The notes: generated from the sequence alone by a model not told the origin. A stretch of 64,000 nucleotides of DNA from Edaphobacillus lindanitolerans (GCF_900156305.1 NZ_FTPL01000002.1:1-64000); one strand, 5' to 3'; counted from the first letter of the stretch, positions 25,419 through 35,784 are shown. Numbers and translations: made by a program.

Positions 25419-27314
25419 ATGGACATCCTGGAGAGGGCAAGGCGCCACCGGGAGGAAGAAGACCGTCTGAAGTGGGAAGGGACATTCGCGGAATATCTGG
25501 AGATTGTGAAGGAACGCCCTGAAGTTGCTCAGAGTGCGCATTCGCGCGTCTATAATATGATCAGAAGCCACGGTGTGGCTGAAGTGGAAGGGGTCAAACG
25601 ATACGGTTTCTTCGGAGAAGAGATCTTCGGCCTGGAAGAGGCGATTGAACGCCTCGTCGAAGAGTACTTCCATCCGGCGGCAAAGCGGCTCGACGTGAGG
25701 AAGCGGATCCTGCTGCTCATGGGACCGGTGAGCGGCGGCAAATCAACGATCGTGACACTGTTGAAGCGCGGCCTGGAGGCATATTCGCACACGGACGAGG
25801 GGGCGGTCTACGCGATCAAAGGATGCCCGATGCATGAGGATCCGCTTCATCTGATCCCGATGCATCTGCGTGACGACTTCCAGCGGGAGTTCGGCGTCCG
25901 GATCGAAGGGTCACTGTCTCCCCTGAATTCGATGCGGCTTGAGCAGGACTACGGAGGGCGGATCGAAGACATGCCGGTCGAGCGGATTTTCCTGTCCGAA
26001 GACAAAAGGGTCGGGGTGGGGACATTCACGCCTTCCGATCCGAAGTCGCAGGACATCGCCGACCTGACCGGCAGCATCGATTTTTCCACGATTGCGGAGT
26101 TCGGTTCCGAATCCGATCCCCGTGCATACCGGTTTGACGGGGAATTAAACAAAGCGAACCGCGGCCTGATGGAGTTCCAGGAGATGCTGAAGCTCGATGA
26201 GAAATTCCTCTGGCATCTGCTGTCGCTCACTCAGGAAGGGAATTTCAAGGCGGGCCGGTTTGCGCTCATCAGCGCAGATGAACTGATCATCGCCCATACA
26301 AACGAAACGGAGTACCGGTCGTTCATCGCAGACAAAAAGAACGAGGCGCTCCATTCCCGGATCATCGTCATGCCGGTGCCGTACAACCTGAAGGTGTCGG
26401 AGGAAGAACGGATCTATCAGAAGATGATCGCCGAGAGCGATATGTCGCATGTCCATATCGCTCCACATGCACTGCGGGTCGCGGCGATCTTCTCGGTGCT
26501 CACCCGGCTCAAGCCGTCGAGGAAACAGGGTGCCGACATCGTGAAGAAGATGCGCCTGTACGATGGTGAGAGCGTGGAAGGATACAATCGGGCGGATGTC
26601 CGTGAACTGAAACAGGAATTTGTGGATGAGGGAATGGGCGGGATTGATCCCCGCTATGTCATCAACCGGATCTCCTCTTCGATCATCCGGAAGGACGTTC
26701 CGTCGATCAACGCACTCGATGTGCTTCGGTCGCTGAAAGACGGGCTGACGGACCACGCCTCGATTTCGGAAGACGACCGGAGCCGCTATCTGGATTATAT
26801 CGGCGTCGCGCGTCGGGAGTACGACGATATTGCAAAAAAAGAGGTCCAGAAGGCTTTCGTCTACTCGTATGAGGAGTCGGCGAAAACACTCATGGACAAT
26901 TACCTTGATCATGTGGAGGCATTCTGCAACAAAAACAAGCTACGCGATCCGCTTACCGGCGAGGAGCTGCCGCCGGATGAAAAGCTCATGCGCTCCATCG
27001 AGGAACAGATCGGCATCTCAGAGAATGCAAAAAAAGCCTTCCGTGAAGAGATCCTCATCCGGATTTCCGCCTATGCCCGAAAAGGTAAACGGTTCGACTA
27101 CAAGTCGCACGACCGGCTGAGGGAAGCGATCCAGAAAAAGCTGTTCGCGGATCTCAAAGATGTTGTGAAGATCACCACCTCGTCCGCCACACCGGACGAG
27201 TCCCAGCTCAAGAAGATCAACGAAGTCGTCGCCCGCTTGATCGACGATTACGGCTACAACACGGTGTCGGCGAACGAACTCCTCCGCTATGTCGGCAGCC
27301 TGCTGAACCGCTGA
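25419..27314 (+). CDS. prkA: PrkA serine protein kinase / AAA+ sporulation protein
   Basis: 631 residues, the standard PrkA length. The N-terminal AAA+ core has Walker [10 protein letters not shown] near residues 103-111, then [19 protein letters not shown] and [12 protein letters not shown]; the conserved [21 protein letters not shown] block and [12 protein letters not shown] follow. PrkA-type proteins are cytosolic; in Bacillus the gene is expressed early in sporulation and affects sigma-K-dependent steps, through kinase or Lon-like activity. GGAGGCGATGGG lies before the ATG. First of three functionally linked genes (prkA, yhbH, spoVR), but a terminator separates it from yhbH. Confidence 0.95.
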   Translation: MDILERARRHREEEDRLKWEGTFAEYLEIVKERPEVAQSAHSRVYNMIRSHGVAEVEGVKRYGFFGEEIFGLEEAIERLVEEYFHPAAKRLDVRKRILLLMGPVSGGKSTIVTLLKRGLEAYSHTDEGAVYAIKGCPMHEDPLHLIPMHLRDDFQREFGVRIEGSLSPLNSMRLEQDYGGRIEDMPVERIFLSEDKRVGVGTFTPSDPKSQDIADLTGSIDFSTIAEFGSESDPRAYRFDGELNKANRGLMEFQEMLKLDEKFLWHLLSLTQEGNFKAGRFALISADELIIAHTNETEYRSFIADKKNEALHSRIIVMPVPYNLKVSEEERIYQKMIAESDMSHVHIAPHALRVAAIFSVLTRLKPSRKQGADIVKKMRLYDGESVEGYNRADVRELKQEFVDEGMGGIDPRYVINRISSSIIRKDVPSINALDVLRSLKDGLTDHASISEDDRSRYLDYIGVARREYDDIAKKEVQKAFVYSYEESAKTLMDNYLDHVEAFCNKNKLRDPLTGEELPPDEKLMRSIEEQIGISENAKKAFREEILIRISAYARKGKRFDYKSHDRLREAIQKKLFADLKDVVKITTSSATPDESQLKKINEVVARLIDDYGYNTVSANELLRYVGSLLNR

Positions 27315-27320
27315 CAACTC

Positions 27321-27348
27321 TCCGCCTGCTCTTCGGGCGGATTTTTTT
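27321..27348 (+). terminator. Terminator of prkA
   Basis: 6-bp stem TCCGCC/GGCGGA followed by T7. Confidence 0.82.
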
Positions 27349-27392
27349 GAATCATGGAAGAGACGGTTCCTGCACTTCCCCATGGATCAAGG

Positions 27393-27476
27393 GAATCGGA
27401 CTTTTACGAAGCAGGACCGGACTCCTGGATAGAAGATCCGTCCTCTTGATATGTCGGATCGGACTCTTGTATCCGG
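27393..27476. repeat. 21-bp periodic intergenic repeat, four units (locus C)
   Basis: Units start at 27393, 27414, 27435 and 27456, each beginning G-A/G-A-T/C-C-GGACTC or close to it (third unit GATCCGTCCTC). Same core and same 21-bp period as locus A, 16 kb away, with unrelated second halves. It lies between the prkA terminator and yhbH; the rest of that 326-bp spacer shows no gene or clear promoter. Confidence 0.75.
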
Positions 27477-27640
27477 GAAAGGTGGATGTCCGCAGTGCTG
27501 CCTCTTTGCATCCCGGCTGCCTGCCCGCTTCGTTCCATTTCGTTCCTAGCAGAAAAAAGCCGTATTCAGAAAAGCAGTCAAACGGCCGGTGCGTGCTGCA
27601 TATGATAATGGAAACTGTCATGCAGAGAGGCGGGTGGAGC

Positions 27641-28798
27641 ATGAACGGGGAAGAATACAGTCGGTCAGTCGTCTCAGAGGAAGATTGGAGCCTCCACCGG
27701 AAGGGCCACGAGGACCAGAAGCGCCACATGGACAAGGTCAAGGAAGCGATCCGTTCGAATCTGCCGGATCTGATCAGTGAGGAAAGCATTGTGATGTCGG
27801 ACGGACGGAAGGTCGTCAAAATTCCGATCCGCTCGCTCGATGAATATAAAATCCGCTACAATCATTCCAAGTCGCAGCATGTCGGGCAGGGGAAGGGCGA
27901 CTCAAAGGTCGGGGACGTGCTCGGCAAGGACGGCACCGGTCAGGGACAGGGCGGCAAACAGGCGGGGGACGCGCCCGGACAAGACGTCTATGAGGCGGAA
28001 GTGTCGGTGGCGGAACTGGAGGAGGCGCTGTTCCGCGAGATGGAGCTGCCGAACCTGGAACGAAAAGAGCAGGAAGACATCGTCACCGACCATATCACGT
28101 TCAACGATATCCGCAAGAAAGGGCTGATCGGCAATATCGACAAGAAGCGGACGATCCTGTCCGCCCTGAAGCGGAACGCGATGGACGGGCGGAAGTCGAT
28201 CGCGCCGATCCTCGACGATGACCTCCGGTTCAAGACCTGGGATGAGGTCAAGCGCCCGGAATCGAAGGCGGTCGTGATCGCCATGATGGATACGAGCGCA
28301 TCCATGGGAACGTTCGAGAAGTACATCGCACGAAGTTTCTTTTTCTGGCTCGTACGCTTCCTCCGGACCAAGTACCAGTCGGTCGAAATCGAGTTCATCT
28401 CCCATCAGACCGATGCGAAAATCGTCACGGAGGAAGAATTCTTCACGAAGGCGGAGAGCGGGGGCACGCGTTGCTCCTCCGCCTACCGGCTTGCGGTCAG
28501 CCTCATCGAAGAAAAGTACAGTCCGAACCGATATAACATTTACCCGTTCCATTTTTCAGACGGGGAGAACCTGACGTCCGACAACAAAGAGTGCCTGAGG
28601 CTCATCGAAGAGCTGCTCGGCATGTCAAGGATGTTCGGCTACGGAGAAGTGAACGAGCACAGCCGGTATTCGACATTGCTGTCCGCATACCGGTCGATCG
28701 ATGATCCGAAATTCCGGCATTACGTGCTGAAGGAGAAGGCGGATGTCTATCACGCGCTGAAAGGGTTCTTCCAGACGGGGGAGGCGGTGGGCGGATGA
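27641..28798 (+). CDS. yhbH: Sporulation protein YhbH (DUF444)
   Basis: 385 residues, close to the 390 of Bacillus YhbH. Marks: [21 protein letters not shown] near the start, [19 protein letters not shown], then a Gly/Asp-rich linker (residues about 80-110), and a C-terminal von Willebrand A-like domain whose metal site appears as MMDTSASMG. Works with PrkA and SpoVR in sporulation or stress through an unknown mechanism. The ATG at 27641 is chosen because the protein aligns with the known N-terminus there; GAGAGG lies 10 nt upstream. Overlaps spoVR by 4 nt. Confidence 0.93.
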   Translation: MNGEEYSRSVVSEEDWSLHRKGHEDQKRHMDKVKEAIRSNLPDLISEESIVMSDGRKVVKIPIRSLDEYKIRYNHSKSQHVGQGKGDSKVGDVLGKDGTGQGQGGKQAGDAPGQDVYEAEVSVAELEEALFREMELPNLERKEQEDIVTDHITFNDIRKKGLIGNIDKKRTILSALKRNAMDGRKSIAPILDDDLRFKTWDEVKRPESKAVVIAMMDTSASMGTFEKYIARSFFFWLVRFLRTKYQSVEIEFISHQTDAKIVTEEEFFTKAESGGTRCSSAYRLAVSLIEEKYSPNRYNIYPFHFSDGENLTSDNKECLRLIEELLGMSRMFGYGEVNEHSRYSTLLSAYRSIDDPKFRHYVLKEKADVYHALKGFFQTGEAVGG

Positions 28799-30192
28799 CG
28801 GAGAAAAAGAAGCTGGAGCGGGCGATCGGTGAAATTACGGAGATCGCCTCCGGGTTCGGGCTGGATTTCTACCGGATGCGCTATGAAGTCTGCCCGGCGG
28901 AAATCATCTATACGATCGGGGCCTACGGAATGCCGACCCGGTTCAGCCACTGGAGCTTCGGGAAGCAGTTCCATAGGATGAAGCTGCAGTATGATGTCGG
29001 CCTGAGCAAAATCTATGAGCTGGTGATCAATTCCGATCCGTGCTATGCATTCCTCCTCGATTCCAACACGCTGATCCAGAACAAGCTGATCGTCGCGCAT
29101 GTGCTTGCCCACAGTGACTTCTTCAAGAACAATGTCCGGTTCTCCAATACGCGCCGGGACATGGTCGAGAGCATGGCGGCAACGGCGGAGCGGATTGCTG
29201 CATACGAAATTGAGTACGGCAAGGATCAGGTGGAGAAGTTCCTGGACGCGGTCCTGGCGATCCAGGAACATGTCGATCCGACGATTCTGATCGCAAAAGA
29301 TGAATCCGGCCTTAAACAGCCATCGGAGCGGCGGACGTCTCCATACGATGACCTGTGGGCGCTCGACAGCAGGAATGAACGGAGTCTGGTGCCGGCTGCT
29401 CCGCAGCGGAAGCGGGTGCCGGAATCACCGGAAAAAGATATCCTGCTGTTCATCCTCCAGCACAGCCGGGATCTTGAGGAATGGCAGCGCGACATCCTGA
29501 CGATGATGCGCGAAGAGATGCTTTATTTCTGGCCGCAGCTGGAGACGAAGATCATGAACGAAGGATGGGCGACGTTCTGGCACCAGCGCATCCTGAGGGA
29601 GCTGGACCTGACCCCCGCTGAAACGATCGAGTTCTCAAAGCTGAACGCGGGCGTGATCCAGGCATCCCCGACATCGGTGAATCCGTATCTGCTCGGACTC
29701 AAAATCTTCGAAGACATCGAGCGCCGGTATGATCATCCGGACGAGAAACTGAGAGAATGCGGCTATGAACCGGGCGGGGGAAGGGCGAAGCTGTTCGAAG
29801 TCCGTGAGATCGAATCCGACACTTCATTCATCCGTAACTACCTCACAGAAGATCTGGTGCGCCACGAGGACCTGTACGTGTTCGGGAAGAAGGGGTCCGA
29901 ATATAAGATCACCGACAAAGACGCCAGAACTGTCAGGGACCGTCTCATCTCCTCGCGGGTGAACGGTGGTTTCCCTTACCTTGTCGTCGAAAACGGGGAC
30001 TATCTGCGCAACGGTGAACTGTATCTCGTCCACCGTTACGAGGGCGTCGAACTGGATCTGCCTTATTTGGAACATGTATTGCCGCATGTGCACAGATTGT
30101 GGGGACGGACCGTCCACCTGGAAACGACCGTGGAAACGAGAACGATCTGCTTTTCATGCGACGGGAAGAAAGTGACGCGGCGTGCACTGTAG
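28795..30192 (+). CDS. spoVR: SpoVR family protein (stage V sporulation protein R)
   Basis: 465 residues, full length. Recognisable blocks are [81 protein letters not shown] and [18 protein letters not shown], all diagnostic of SpoVR. Needed for normal spore cortex in Bacillus; the molecular activity is unknown. Translationally coupled to yhbH by the 4-nt overlap and followed by a hairpin terminator. Confidence 0.95.
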   Translation: MTEKKKLERAIGEITEIASGFGLDFYRMRYEVCPAEIIYTIGAYGMPTRFSHWSFGKQFHRMKLQYDVGLSKIYELVINSDPCYAFLLDSNTLIQNKLIVAHVLAHSDFFKNNVRFSNTRRDMVESMAATAERIAAYEIEYGKDQVEKFLDAVLAIQEHVDPTILIAKDESGLKQPSERRTSPYDDLWALDSRNERSLVPAAPQRKRVPESPEKDILLFILQHSRDLEEWQRDILTMMREEMLYFWPQLETKIMNEGWATFWHQRILRELDLTPAETIEFSKLNAGVIQASPTSVNPYLLGLKIFEDIERRYDHPDEKLRECGYEPGGGRAKLFEVREIESDTSFIRNYLTEDLVRHEDLYVFGKKGSEYKITDKDARTVRDRLISSRVNGGFPYLVVENGDYLRNGELYLVHRYEGVELDLPYLEHVLPHVHRLWGRTVHLETTVETRTICFSCDGKKVTRRAL

Positions 30193-30206
30193 ACACGAGA
30201 ATGTTA

Positions 30207-30240
30207 CCGTCCGGCCAGGGGCCGGGCGGCTTTGGTTTTT
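30207..30240 (+). terminator. Terminator of yhbH-spoVR
   Basis: 10-bp GC-rich stem CCGTCCGGCC/GGCCGGGCGG (one G-U), followed by TTTGGTTTTT. Confidence 0.85.
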
Positions 30241-30392
30241 CAGGCATTGGATTAGCAAAACGGCTTAGTGAAAAATAAATCGGAATCTGTAAGCGGTGAC
30301 GGCCAAATCGGCCGGAATTCCCCGTTCAAGGCAAGATCGTGGCATCCCGGTTCCCTCACGCGTTATGATTTTGGCATGAAGGAGTGAATCAA

Positions 30393-31412
30393 ATGCTCAT
30401 ACGTGAAAACGCCAAAAAATTCGATGGTATTCCGCTGTCGATCCTCGATCTCGTCCAAATTTCTGAAGGGCACGACACGGGGGATGCCATCGGCAACAGC
30501 GTAAAATTGATCAAAAGTGCCGAGCAGTGGGGGTTTAACCGGTACTGGCTGGCCGAGCACCATAATATGCCTGGGGTGGCCAGTTCGGCAACGGCCGTCC
30601 TGATTGGAAAACTTGCAGGGGAGACGAAGGAAATCCGTGTGGGTTCGGGCGGCGTCATGCTCCCGAACCACGCACCGCTCATCGTAGCCGAGCAGTTCGG
30701 AACGCTCGATGCGATGTACCCGGGCCGGATCGACCTCGGGCTCGGCCGGGCGCCGGGCACCGACCAGCCGACGATGTGGGCGCTTCGCCGCAACCGCAAT
30801 GGCAGTGCGGATGATTTTCCCCGGGAAGTGACCGAACTCCAGGCGTATTTCAAAGGCGGGGAAGACATGCGTGTCCGGGCATTTCCGGGGGAGGGGCAAG
30901 ACATCCCGATCTGGCTGCTCGGATCAAGCGGCTTCAGCGCACATCTGTCGGCGAGAAAAGGCATGCCGTTTTCATTCGCCAGCCACTTTGCACCCGGGTA
31001 TCTCCTGCCTGCCCTTGAGTCCTACCGGAGCAGCTTTGAGCCGTCCGAACAACTCAAAGAGCCGCATGCCATGCCGGGTGTCAATGTCCTGATCGCCGAT
31101 ACGCAGGAAGAGGCCGAATTCCTCGGAACGACCCATATGCGCCAGTTCCTCTCGATCATCCGGGACGAGCGCGGCAAGGTGAAGCCGCCCGTTGAAAATA
31201 TGGACGAGCTCTGGACGCCGACAGAAAAACAATATGTCATGCAGACACTTGATCCGCGGACCACGCTGATCGGTACTCCGGACCAGGTCCGGGCCGGCCT
31301 GCGCTCGCTGATCGATCTCACCCAGGCCCAGGAACTCATCGTCAATACGGTCGCCTTTGACTTCAAGGACCGTCTCCGCTCATTTGAATACCTGGCTGAA
31401 ATGATGGATTGA
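30393..31412 (+). CDS. LLM class flavin-dependent oxidoreductase (luciferase-like monooxygenase)
   Basis: 339 residues. TIM-barrel flavoenzyme of the bacterial luciferase superfamily, MsnO8/YceB-like subgroup: [13 protein letters not shown] at the N-terminus, [67 protein letters not shown], and [26 protein letters not shown]. Oxidises an unknown substrate with FMNH2 and oxygen. The ATG at 30393 is preferred to the GTG at 30384 because AAGGAG overlaps the latter and lies 8 nt before the ATG. Single gene with its own terminator. Confidence 0.92.
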   Translation: MLIRENAKKFDGIPLSILDLVQISEGHDTGDAIGNSVKLIKSAEQWGFNRYWLAEHHNMPGVASSATAVLIGKLAGETKEIRVGSGGVMLPNHAPLIVAEQFGTLDAMYPGRIDLGLGRAPGTDQPTMWALRRNRNGSADDFPREVTELQAYFKGGEDMRVRAFPGEGQDIPIWLLGSSGFSAHLSARKGMPFSFASHFAPGYLLPALESYRSSFEPSEQLKEPHAMPGVNVLIADTQEEAEFLGTTHMRQFLSIIRDERGKVKPPVENMDELWTPTEKQYVMQTLDPRTTLIGTPDQVRAGLRSLIDLTQAQELIVNTVAFDFKDRLRSFEYLAEMMD

Positions 31413-31419
31413 AACAGAC

Positions 31420-31453
31420 AAAAAAGACACACGGTCTGCCGTGTGTCTTTTTC
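31420..31453 (+). terminator. Terminator of the LLM oxidoreductase gene
   Basis: Stem AAAAAGACACACGG/CCGTGTGTCTTTTT with a 4-nt loop. The arms also pair A and T runs, so it can work on both strands. Confidence 0.92.
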
Positions 31454-31490
31454 TTTTGGCCTCGGCTCAAGTCCAAACTCCGAAACTGAA

Positions 31491-31515
31491 AAAGCCCCCT
31501 CCCAAGGAGAGGGAC
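31491..31515 (-). terminator. Terminator of the GlcD/BASS operon
   Basis: On the minus strand a C/T-rich arm (CCCTCTCC) faces a G-rich arm and is followed by CTTTTTC. The pairing includes G-U pairs, so confidence is moderate. Confidence 0.55.
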
Positions 31516-31530
31516 TTCATTCATTCCATC

Positions 31531-32514
31531 TTACTTCCCGGGAACCGCGCGGCCGGCAGCCGCCTTCCGGATTCCGGGCGCCACTTTGGAGGCCGGTTTC
31601 TTCGACCAGACCGTCGCAAGGATCGGACCGGAAATGTTATGCCATATGGCACCCCAGACGCTCGGAAGCGCCGCGAGAGGGCTGAAGTGGGCAGTGGCGA
31701 GCGCCACGCCGAGACCGGAGTTTTGCATGCCGACTTCGATGGCAATGGCCCGGCGGTCATTTTCGCTCAGGCCCATCGCCTTTGCAGCCAGATAGCCGAG
31801 CAAAAGTCCAAATCCATTGTGCAGGAAGACGGCAAGGAAAACGATGAAGCCGGCTTTTGCAACATTGCCGGCATTGGCTGCCGTAACGGCCGATACGATG
31901 ATCAGGATGGCTGCCACAGAGATGAGCGGAACGACCGTGACGCTTTTTTCGACGGCCTTCGGGAAGAATCGCTGGACGATTAGCCCGAGGGCGATCGGGA
32001 TGATGATGACTTGGACAATGGACAGGAACATCGATTTGGCGTCTACCGGGAGCCATTGTCCGGCCAGGAGAAGCAGGATGGCCGGAGTTGCAATCGGAGC
32101 AAGCAAGGTCGAAACGGATGTCATTGCGACGGAAAGGGCAACATTCCCTTTCGCCAGGTAGACCATCACGTTGGATGCCGTTCCTCCGGGTACGCAGCCT
32201 AGCAGGACGAGGCCCGCTGCAAGTTCGGGCGGCAGGCGCAATGCGTACGCAATAAGGAACGCGACAAGGGGCATGACCGTGTACTGGGCGAGCACCCCGA
32301 TAATGACAGGGATCGGATGGGTAAAGACAATTTTGAAGTCAGATGCTTTTAATGTCAGCCCCATGCCGAACATGACAACGCCGAGCAGAATGGTGATGTA
32401 GGCGCCGAACCGGGTAAACGAGTCCGGGATGAAGTACGCTGTGACGGCCGTCGCAATGACGAGGAATGCAAAGTATTTGCCGGCAACCGAACTGATCGTT
32501 TCGAGCAGTTTCAT
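31531..32514 (-). CDS. Bile acid:sodium symporter family protein (YocS-like)
   Basis: 327 residues with nine to ten membrane segments. BASS-family marks: FGMGLTLKASDF, LGCVPGGTASNVMVYLAKGNVALSVAMTSVSTLLAPI (crossover region), and the second crossover AIEVGMQNSGLGVALA. Bacterial members carry organic anions such as pantoate or keto acids rather than bile salts. It overlaps the GlcD-like oxidase gene by 4 nt, so transporter and oxidase are likely to handle the same hydroxy acid (inference). Hydrophilic basic C-terminus. Confidence 0.9.
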   Translation of the reverse strand: MKLLETISSVAGKYFAFLVIATAVTAYFIPDSFTRFGAYITILLGVVMFGMGLTLKASDFKIVFTHPIPVIIGVLAQYTVMPLVAFLIAYALRLPPELAAGLVLLGCVPGGTASNVMVYLAKGNVALSVAMTSVSTLLAPIATPAILLLLAGQWLPVDAKSMFLSIVQVIIIPIALGLIVQRFFPKAVEKSVTVVPLISVAAILIIVSAVTAANAGNVAKAGFIVFLAVFLHNGFGLLLGYLAAKAMGLSENDRRAIAIEVGMQNSGLGVALATAHFSPLAALPSVWGAIWHNISGPILATVWSKKPASKVAPGIRKAAAGRAVPGK

Positions 32515-33914
32515 TCCGCTGATCCCCCTTGTTTAAAGTCGATGACTTTGCCCGGATTCATGATGTTTCCGGGGTCGAGCGCTTTCTTGATCGCCTGCAT
32601 GACCGCAAGGGCCGGACCGTGTTCGAGCTGCTGATATTTTTGCTTCCCGACACCGACACCGTGTTCGCCCGTGCATGTCCCGTTGCGGTCAAGCGCATAC
32701 TTGACGATCGTTTCATTGAGCTCATCAGCTTTTTTCACTTCCTCTTCATTTTCCATATCAATCATGAGAATGATATGGAAATTGCCGTCGCCGACGTGTC
32801 CGGTGATACCGCCGATCAGGCCGAGCCGGTCAACGGCCTCCCGGGCATGACGGACCGCGCCTGCGAGTTCTGAAATCGGGACACATACGTCCGTCACCAT
32901 CATTTTCCGGCCCGGATGCCCATGGATGAACGCATAGGCCAGGTTGTGGCGGGCTTCCCAGAGCGCATTCCGCCCCTCGGTATCCGTCTCGAATTCAATC
33001 CGTTCGCAGCCGAGTTCGGTGACGATTTCCCGGCAGAATTCGATATCCTGACGCAATCCGGCCTTATTGCCGTGGAATTCCAGGAAGAGCGTCGGCCGGA
33101 CAGGATAGTTGGTTCCGCTGTGACGGTTTGCCTGTTCCATCGACGGCTCGTCCACCAGCTCAACGCGGGCGATCGGAATTCCCGCCTGCAGAATCGAGAC
33201 GACGGCCTGTACCGCATCGTCCACCGTCGGGAAAGATGCCCGTGCCGCAGCTGTCTCCTCTGGAATTCCATACACACGCAACGTCAGTTCGGTAAAGCAG
33301 CCGAGCGTTCCTTCCGATCCGACGAACAGGCCGTTCAGATGAAGGCCGGAAGCCGATTTGGCCGCAAGGCTGCCTGTATGGATAACCGACCCGTCCGCAA
33401 GCACGACTTCCAGATTGCGCACCTGATCACGCATGACACCGTACTTCACGCTCGTCGTGCCGCTTGCATTCGTGGCCGCCATGCCGCCGAGTGTCGCATC
33501 CGCACCGGGATCCACCGAAAAGAACAGGCCGTATTTTTTCAGTTCCTTATTGAGCTGTGACCGGGTGACGCCCGGCTGAACCCGGACGAGGAAGTCACTT
33601 TCCCTGATCTCCAGGATTCGATTCATCAGTGAAAAGTCGATTGTGATTCCGCCGCTGTAAGGGATGACATGACCTTCGAGGCTGGAGCCCAGTCCGAAAG
33701 GGACCACCGGCACACCGGCTTTACCCGCAAGGCGGACGACTGCACTCACTTCTTCCGCAGATTCGGGGAACACCACCATGTCCGGCAGGTGCTGCGCATG
33801 GTAGGACTCATCCTTGGCGTGAAGTTCCCTCAACGTTTCATTTTCCGATACACGCTCATTCCCCATCAATTCCCTGAACATCTCCGCGAGCGTTTCTCTT
33901 TCTGCACCCAACAT
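32511..33914 (-). CDS. FAD-binding oxidase, GlcD/D-lactate dehydrogenase family
   Basis: 467 residues. FAD_binding_4 domain at about 45-180 (PDMVVFPESAEEVSAVVRLA, VPFGLGSSLEGHVIPYSGGITIDF, VDPGADATLGGMAATNASGT), then the FAD-oxidase C-terminal domain with GHVGDGNFHIILMID and GTCTGEHGVGVGKQKY. Oxidises D-2-hydroxy acids such as glycolate or D-lactate and passes electrons to the respiratory chain. Start at 33914, where AAAGGAGTG lies 9 nt upstream. Coupled to a BASS transporter, giving an uptake-plus-oxidation pair. Confidence 0.92.
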   Translation of the reverse strand: MLGAERETLAEMFRELMGNERVSENETLRELHAKDESYHAQHLPDMVVFPESAEEVSAVVRLAGKAGVPVVPFGLGSSLEGHVIPYSGGITIDFSLMNRILEIRESDFLVRVQPGVTRSQLNKELKKYGLFFSVDPGADATLGGMAATNASGTTSVKYGVMRDQVRNLEVVLADGSVIHTGSLAAKSASGLHLNGLFVGSEGTLGCFTELTLRVYGIPEETAAARASFPTVDDAVQAVVSILQAGIPIARVELVDEPSMEQANRHSGTNYPVRPTLFLEFHGNKAGLRQDIEFCREIVTELGCERIEFETDTEGRNALWEARHNLAYAFIHGHPGRKMMVTDVCVPISELAGAVRHAREAVDRLGLIGGITGHVGDGNFHIILMIDMENEEEVKKADELNETIVKYALDRNGTCTGEHGVGVGKQKYQQLEHGPALAVMQAIKKALDPGNIMNPGKVIDFKQGGSAE

Positions 33915-34125
33915 CTTGCCCACTCCTTTGACACTAATAAAATATTGTGAATAAAGAAAGTATACGCTTTTAAAAGATAATATCAATTCAATTCATGAAA
34001 TCCAGCCTCGCCGGCCCGTGCTGATGACCAAATTCAAGATTCTGCGCGTGCAATGCGGAAATTTGGGTATGTTACAAAGAGAAGGGACCGATGAACTGCA
34101 ACAATCAGCGGAAGGAGAGAACAAC

Positions 34126-34656
34126 ATGAAAAAGTATATGCTCAGCTTATCGGCGCTCGCACTGGCGTTTGGTCTTTCGGCTTGCGGAAAGACGGCCGAT
34201 GAAGACCCGTCCTTTACAGAGAACGGGCATGAGGAAAATGATATGGGCGTTCCGGCGGATACGGATGAAGACAAGAAAAACGACACTAACACCGAAGACC
34301 AGGAAGGAACGAGCAAAAAAAGTCAGGAAGGCGTCACGCTTGAGGTGAACCAGGAAGCTGCAGATAAAGTGAAAACGGTCGATGGCGTGGATGACGCCAC
34401 CGTTCTTGTGGCGGATGATGATGCGTTCGTGACGGTCGTGCTTTCACAGGGCGCCGAAGAGACCTCCATTCTCCAATCCGAAATTGAGGATGCCGCTAAA
34501 TCGGTTGTGCCGGACAAAACGGTCCACATTTCTGCCGATGAAGAGGCGGCCAAAGGAGTGAAAGGCTACGCGGACCGGACAGGCGAGGATGCCGAGGGAG
34601 CCTATGATGAATTCAAGGAGAAGGCGAAGGACTGGTTCCCCGACATGAAGGAATAA
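34126..34656 (+). CDS. YhcN/YlaJ family sporulation lipoprotein, copy 1
   Basis: 176 residues. Lipoprotein signal peptide with lipobox LSAC (Cys about residue 20). An acidic disordered linker (Asp/Glu/Asn/Lys-rich, about 21-65) precedes a conserved domain with TVDGVDDATVLVADDDAFVTV, the YhcN/YlaJ core. Relatives lie in the inner spore membrane. GGAAGGAGA precedes the ATG at 34126. A tandem paralogue follows 103 bp downstream, with a terminator between them, so each has its own transcript end. Confidence 0.88.
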   Translation: MKKYMLSLSALALAFGLSACGKTADEDPSFTENGHEENDMGVPADTDEDKKNDTNTEDQEGTSKKSQEGVTLEVNQEAADKVKTVDGVDDATVLVADDDAFVTVVLSQGAEETSILQSEIEDAAKSVVPDKTVHISADEEAAKGVKGYADRTGEDAEGAYDEFKEKAKDWFPDMKE

Positions 34657-34660
34657 AAAA

Positions 34661-34689
34661 ACGGGCAAAGGGAGACCTTTGCCCGTTTA
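34661..34689 (+). terminator. Terminator after YhcN-like copy 1
   Basis: 11-bp stem ACGGGCAAAGG/CCTTTGCCCGT flanked by A7 and TTT. Confidence 0.9.
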
Positions 34690-34759
34690 TTATGCCTTCA
34701 TATACATAATTGCCACTGCAGGTGGCATTCTAAGGAACAAATCGAGAGGAGGATCAAGT

Positions 34760-35302
34760 TTGAAAAAGATATGGATGACGATTTCGGCACTGTTCCTTGT
34801 TGTTGGACTGGCGGCATGCGGCAACAACAATGACAACAACGACAACGGAACGAACAACGGAAATGACAACGCAGGCACGACGGACACGGACACGGGCACA
34901 ACGGGTGACAACTCCACAGGCATGGACAGCGCCAACAATGGGAATGACGACAATACGAACGGGTCCACGAGCGATAGCCTTCAACGCGATGAAGACGCCG
35001 CTGCAAAGGTGGAGACCGTGGAAGGTGTCGAAGGGGCCACCGTACTGCTGACTGATGAAAATGCATATGTAGCCGCGGAGCTTGCAGAGGGGACGGACGA
35101 AACCGAGGATTTGAAAACGAAAATCCGCGATCAGGTAAAAGAGATCAAACCTGAAATTGGGAATGTTTACGTGTCCGCAGATCCGGACTTTGCCAAAGAA
35201 TTGTCCGACTACGGGAACCGGATTGATGAGGGAGAGCCAGTCGAAGGTTTCTTTGATGAATTTTCCGATGCGATGAAACGAATGTTCCCCGACGCAAAAT
35301 AA
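34760..35302 (+). CDS. YhcN/YlaJ family sporulation lipoprotein, copy 2
   Basis: 180 residues from TTG at 34760, with GAGGAGGA 6-7 nt upstream; the open frame upstream runs through the terminator of copy 1 and is not used. Lipobox LAAC, then a very low-complexity Asn/Asp/Gly/Thr linker (about residues 22-75), then VETVEGVEGATVLLTDENAYVAAEL matching copy 1. The C-terminal FFDEFSDAMKRMFPDAK mirrors the end of copy 1. A local gene duplication whose linkers have changed completely while the domain is kept. Confidence 0.88.
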   Translation: MKKIWMTISALFLVVGLAACGNNNDNNDNGTNNGNDNAGTTDTDTGTTGDNSTGMDSANNGNDDNTNGSTSDSLQRDEDAAAKVETVEGVEGATVLLTDENAYVAAELAEGTDETEDLKTKIRDQVKEIKPEIGNVYVSADPDFAKELSDYGNRIDEGEPVEGFFDEFSDAMKRMFPDAK

Positions 35303-35310
35303 TATAAAAA

Positions 35311-35342
35311 CGGACCGGTGCAACACCTCCGGTCCGTTTTTT
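35311..35342 (+). terminator. Terminator after YhcN-like copy 2
   Basis: 8-bp stem CGGACCGG/CCGGTCCG followed by T6. Confidence 0.9.
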
Positions 35343-35487
35343 GTTTTTCTAATATAGTTCATGTGAACAATTTGTGAACTTTGTGATTCGCGCTTCATTT
35401 CGACAGAAGTCGCAAAAAATGAGGTGTATGATAGACAAGCTGTCACCGATACAGCAGAAATCCATCAGGGTAAGGAGAATATTAACA

Positions 35488-35643
35488 ATGGCCGTGTCGA
35501 AAACGATTTTAAGGAATCGCATTCGGTTCGTCAGAAGAAAAATGTATCGAAAAGCCAAGATCCTCGGTTTTACACATCCAGAAACTGTCGCATGCAGCCA
35601 GACGCTGGACGGGTTGCTCAACCGCTATCAGGATATCGCATAA
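35488..35643 (+). CDS. Spo0E-like aspartyl-phosphate phosphatase
   Basis: 51 residues. Single helical-hairpin Spo0E family protein: IRFVRRKMYRKAKILGF in the first helix and the signature S-Q-x-L-D in CSQTLDGLLNRYQ in the second. Such proteins remove phosphate from Spo0A or similar regulators and so delay sporulation. AAGGAGA lies 10 nt before the ATG at 35488; the open frame upstream has no ribosome site. It sits next to the YhcN-like pair and ends at a strong terminator. Confidence 0.85.
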   Translation: MAVSKTILRNRIRFVRRKMYRKAKILGFTHPETVACSQTLDGLLNRYQDIA

Positions 35644-35673
35644 TTGGAGACCCACATAAATTGAATCAAAAAA

Positions 35674-35711
35674 ACAGTCGCAGGTCCGGATGGACCCGCG
35701 ACTGTTTTTTA
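35674..35711 (+). terminator. Terminator of the Spo0E-like gene
   Basis: 8-bp stem ACAGTCGC/GCGACTGT with an inner GGTCC/GGACC pairing, A7 before and T6 after. Confidence 0.9.
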
Positions 35712-35714
35712 ATC

Positions 35715-35742
35715 GCGTCCAAGGAGGCGATTCGAACGCCCG
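35715..35742 (-). repeat. Copied 3' end of a tRNA-Arg gene
   Basis: Reading plus, GCGTCCA then GGCGATTCGAACGCCCG repeats the acceptor and T-arm of the intact tRNA-Arg at 36083-36155, with one extra base between the two blocks. Nothing after the T-arm resembles the rest of a tRNA, so it is only a 3' fragment. Such duplications mark integration of elements at tRNA genes. Confidence 0.65.
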
Positions 35743-35784
35743 TCAGGCGATATAGACTCGCGGATTAAATTCAGGCTTTAATCA

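Noticed and set aside
11278-27476. CRISPR explanation for the short periodic repeats
   Set aside because: Unit of 21 bp is too short for repeat plus spacer, cores are imperfect and no cas genes are present.
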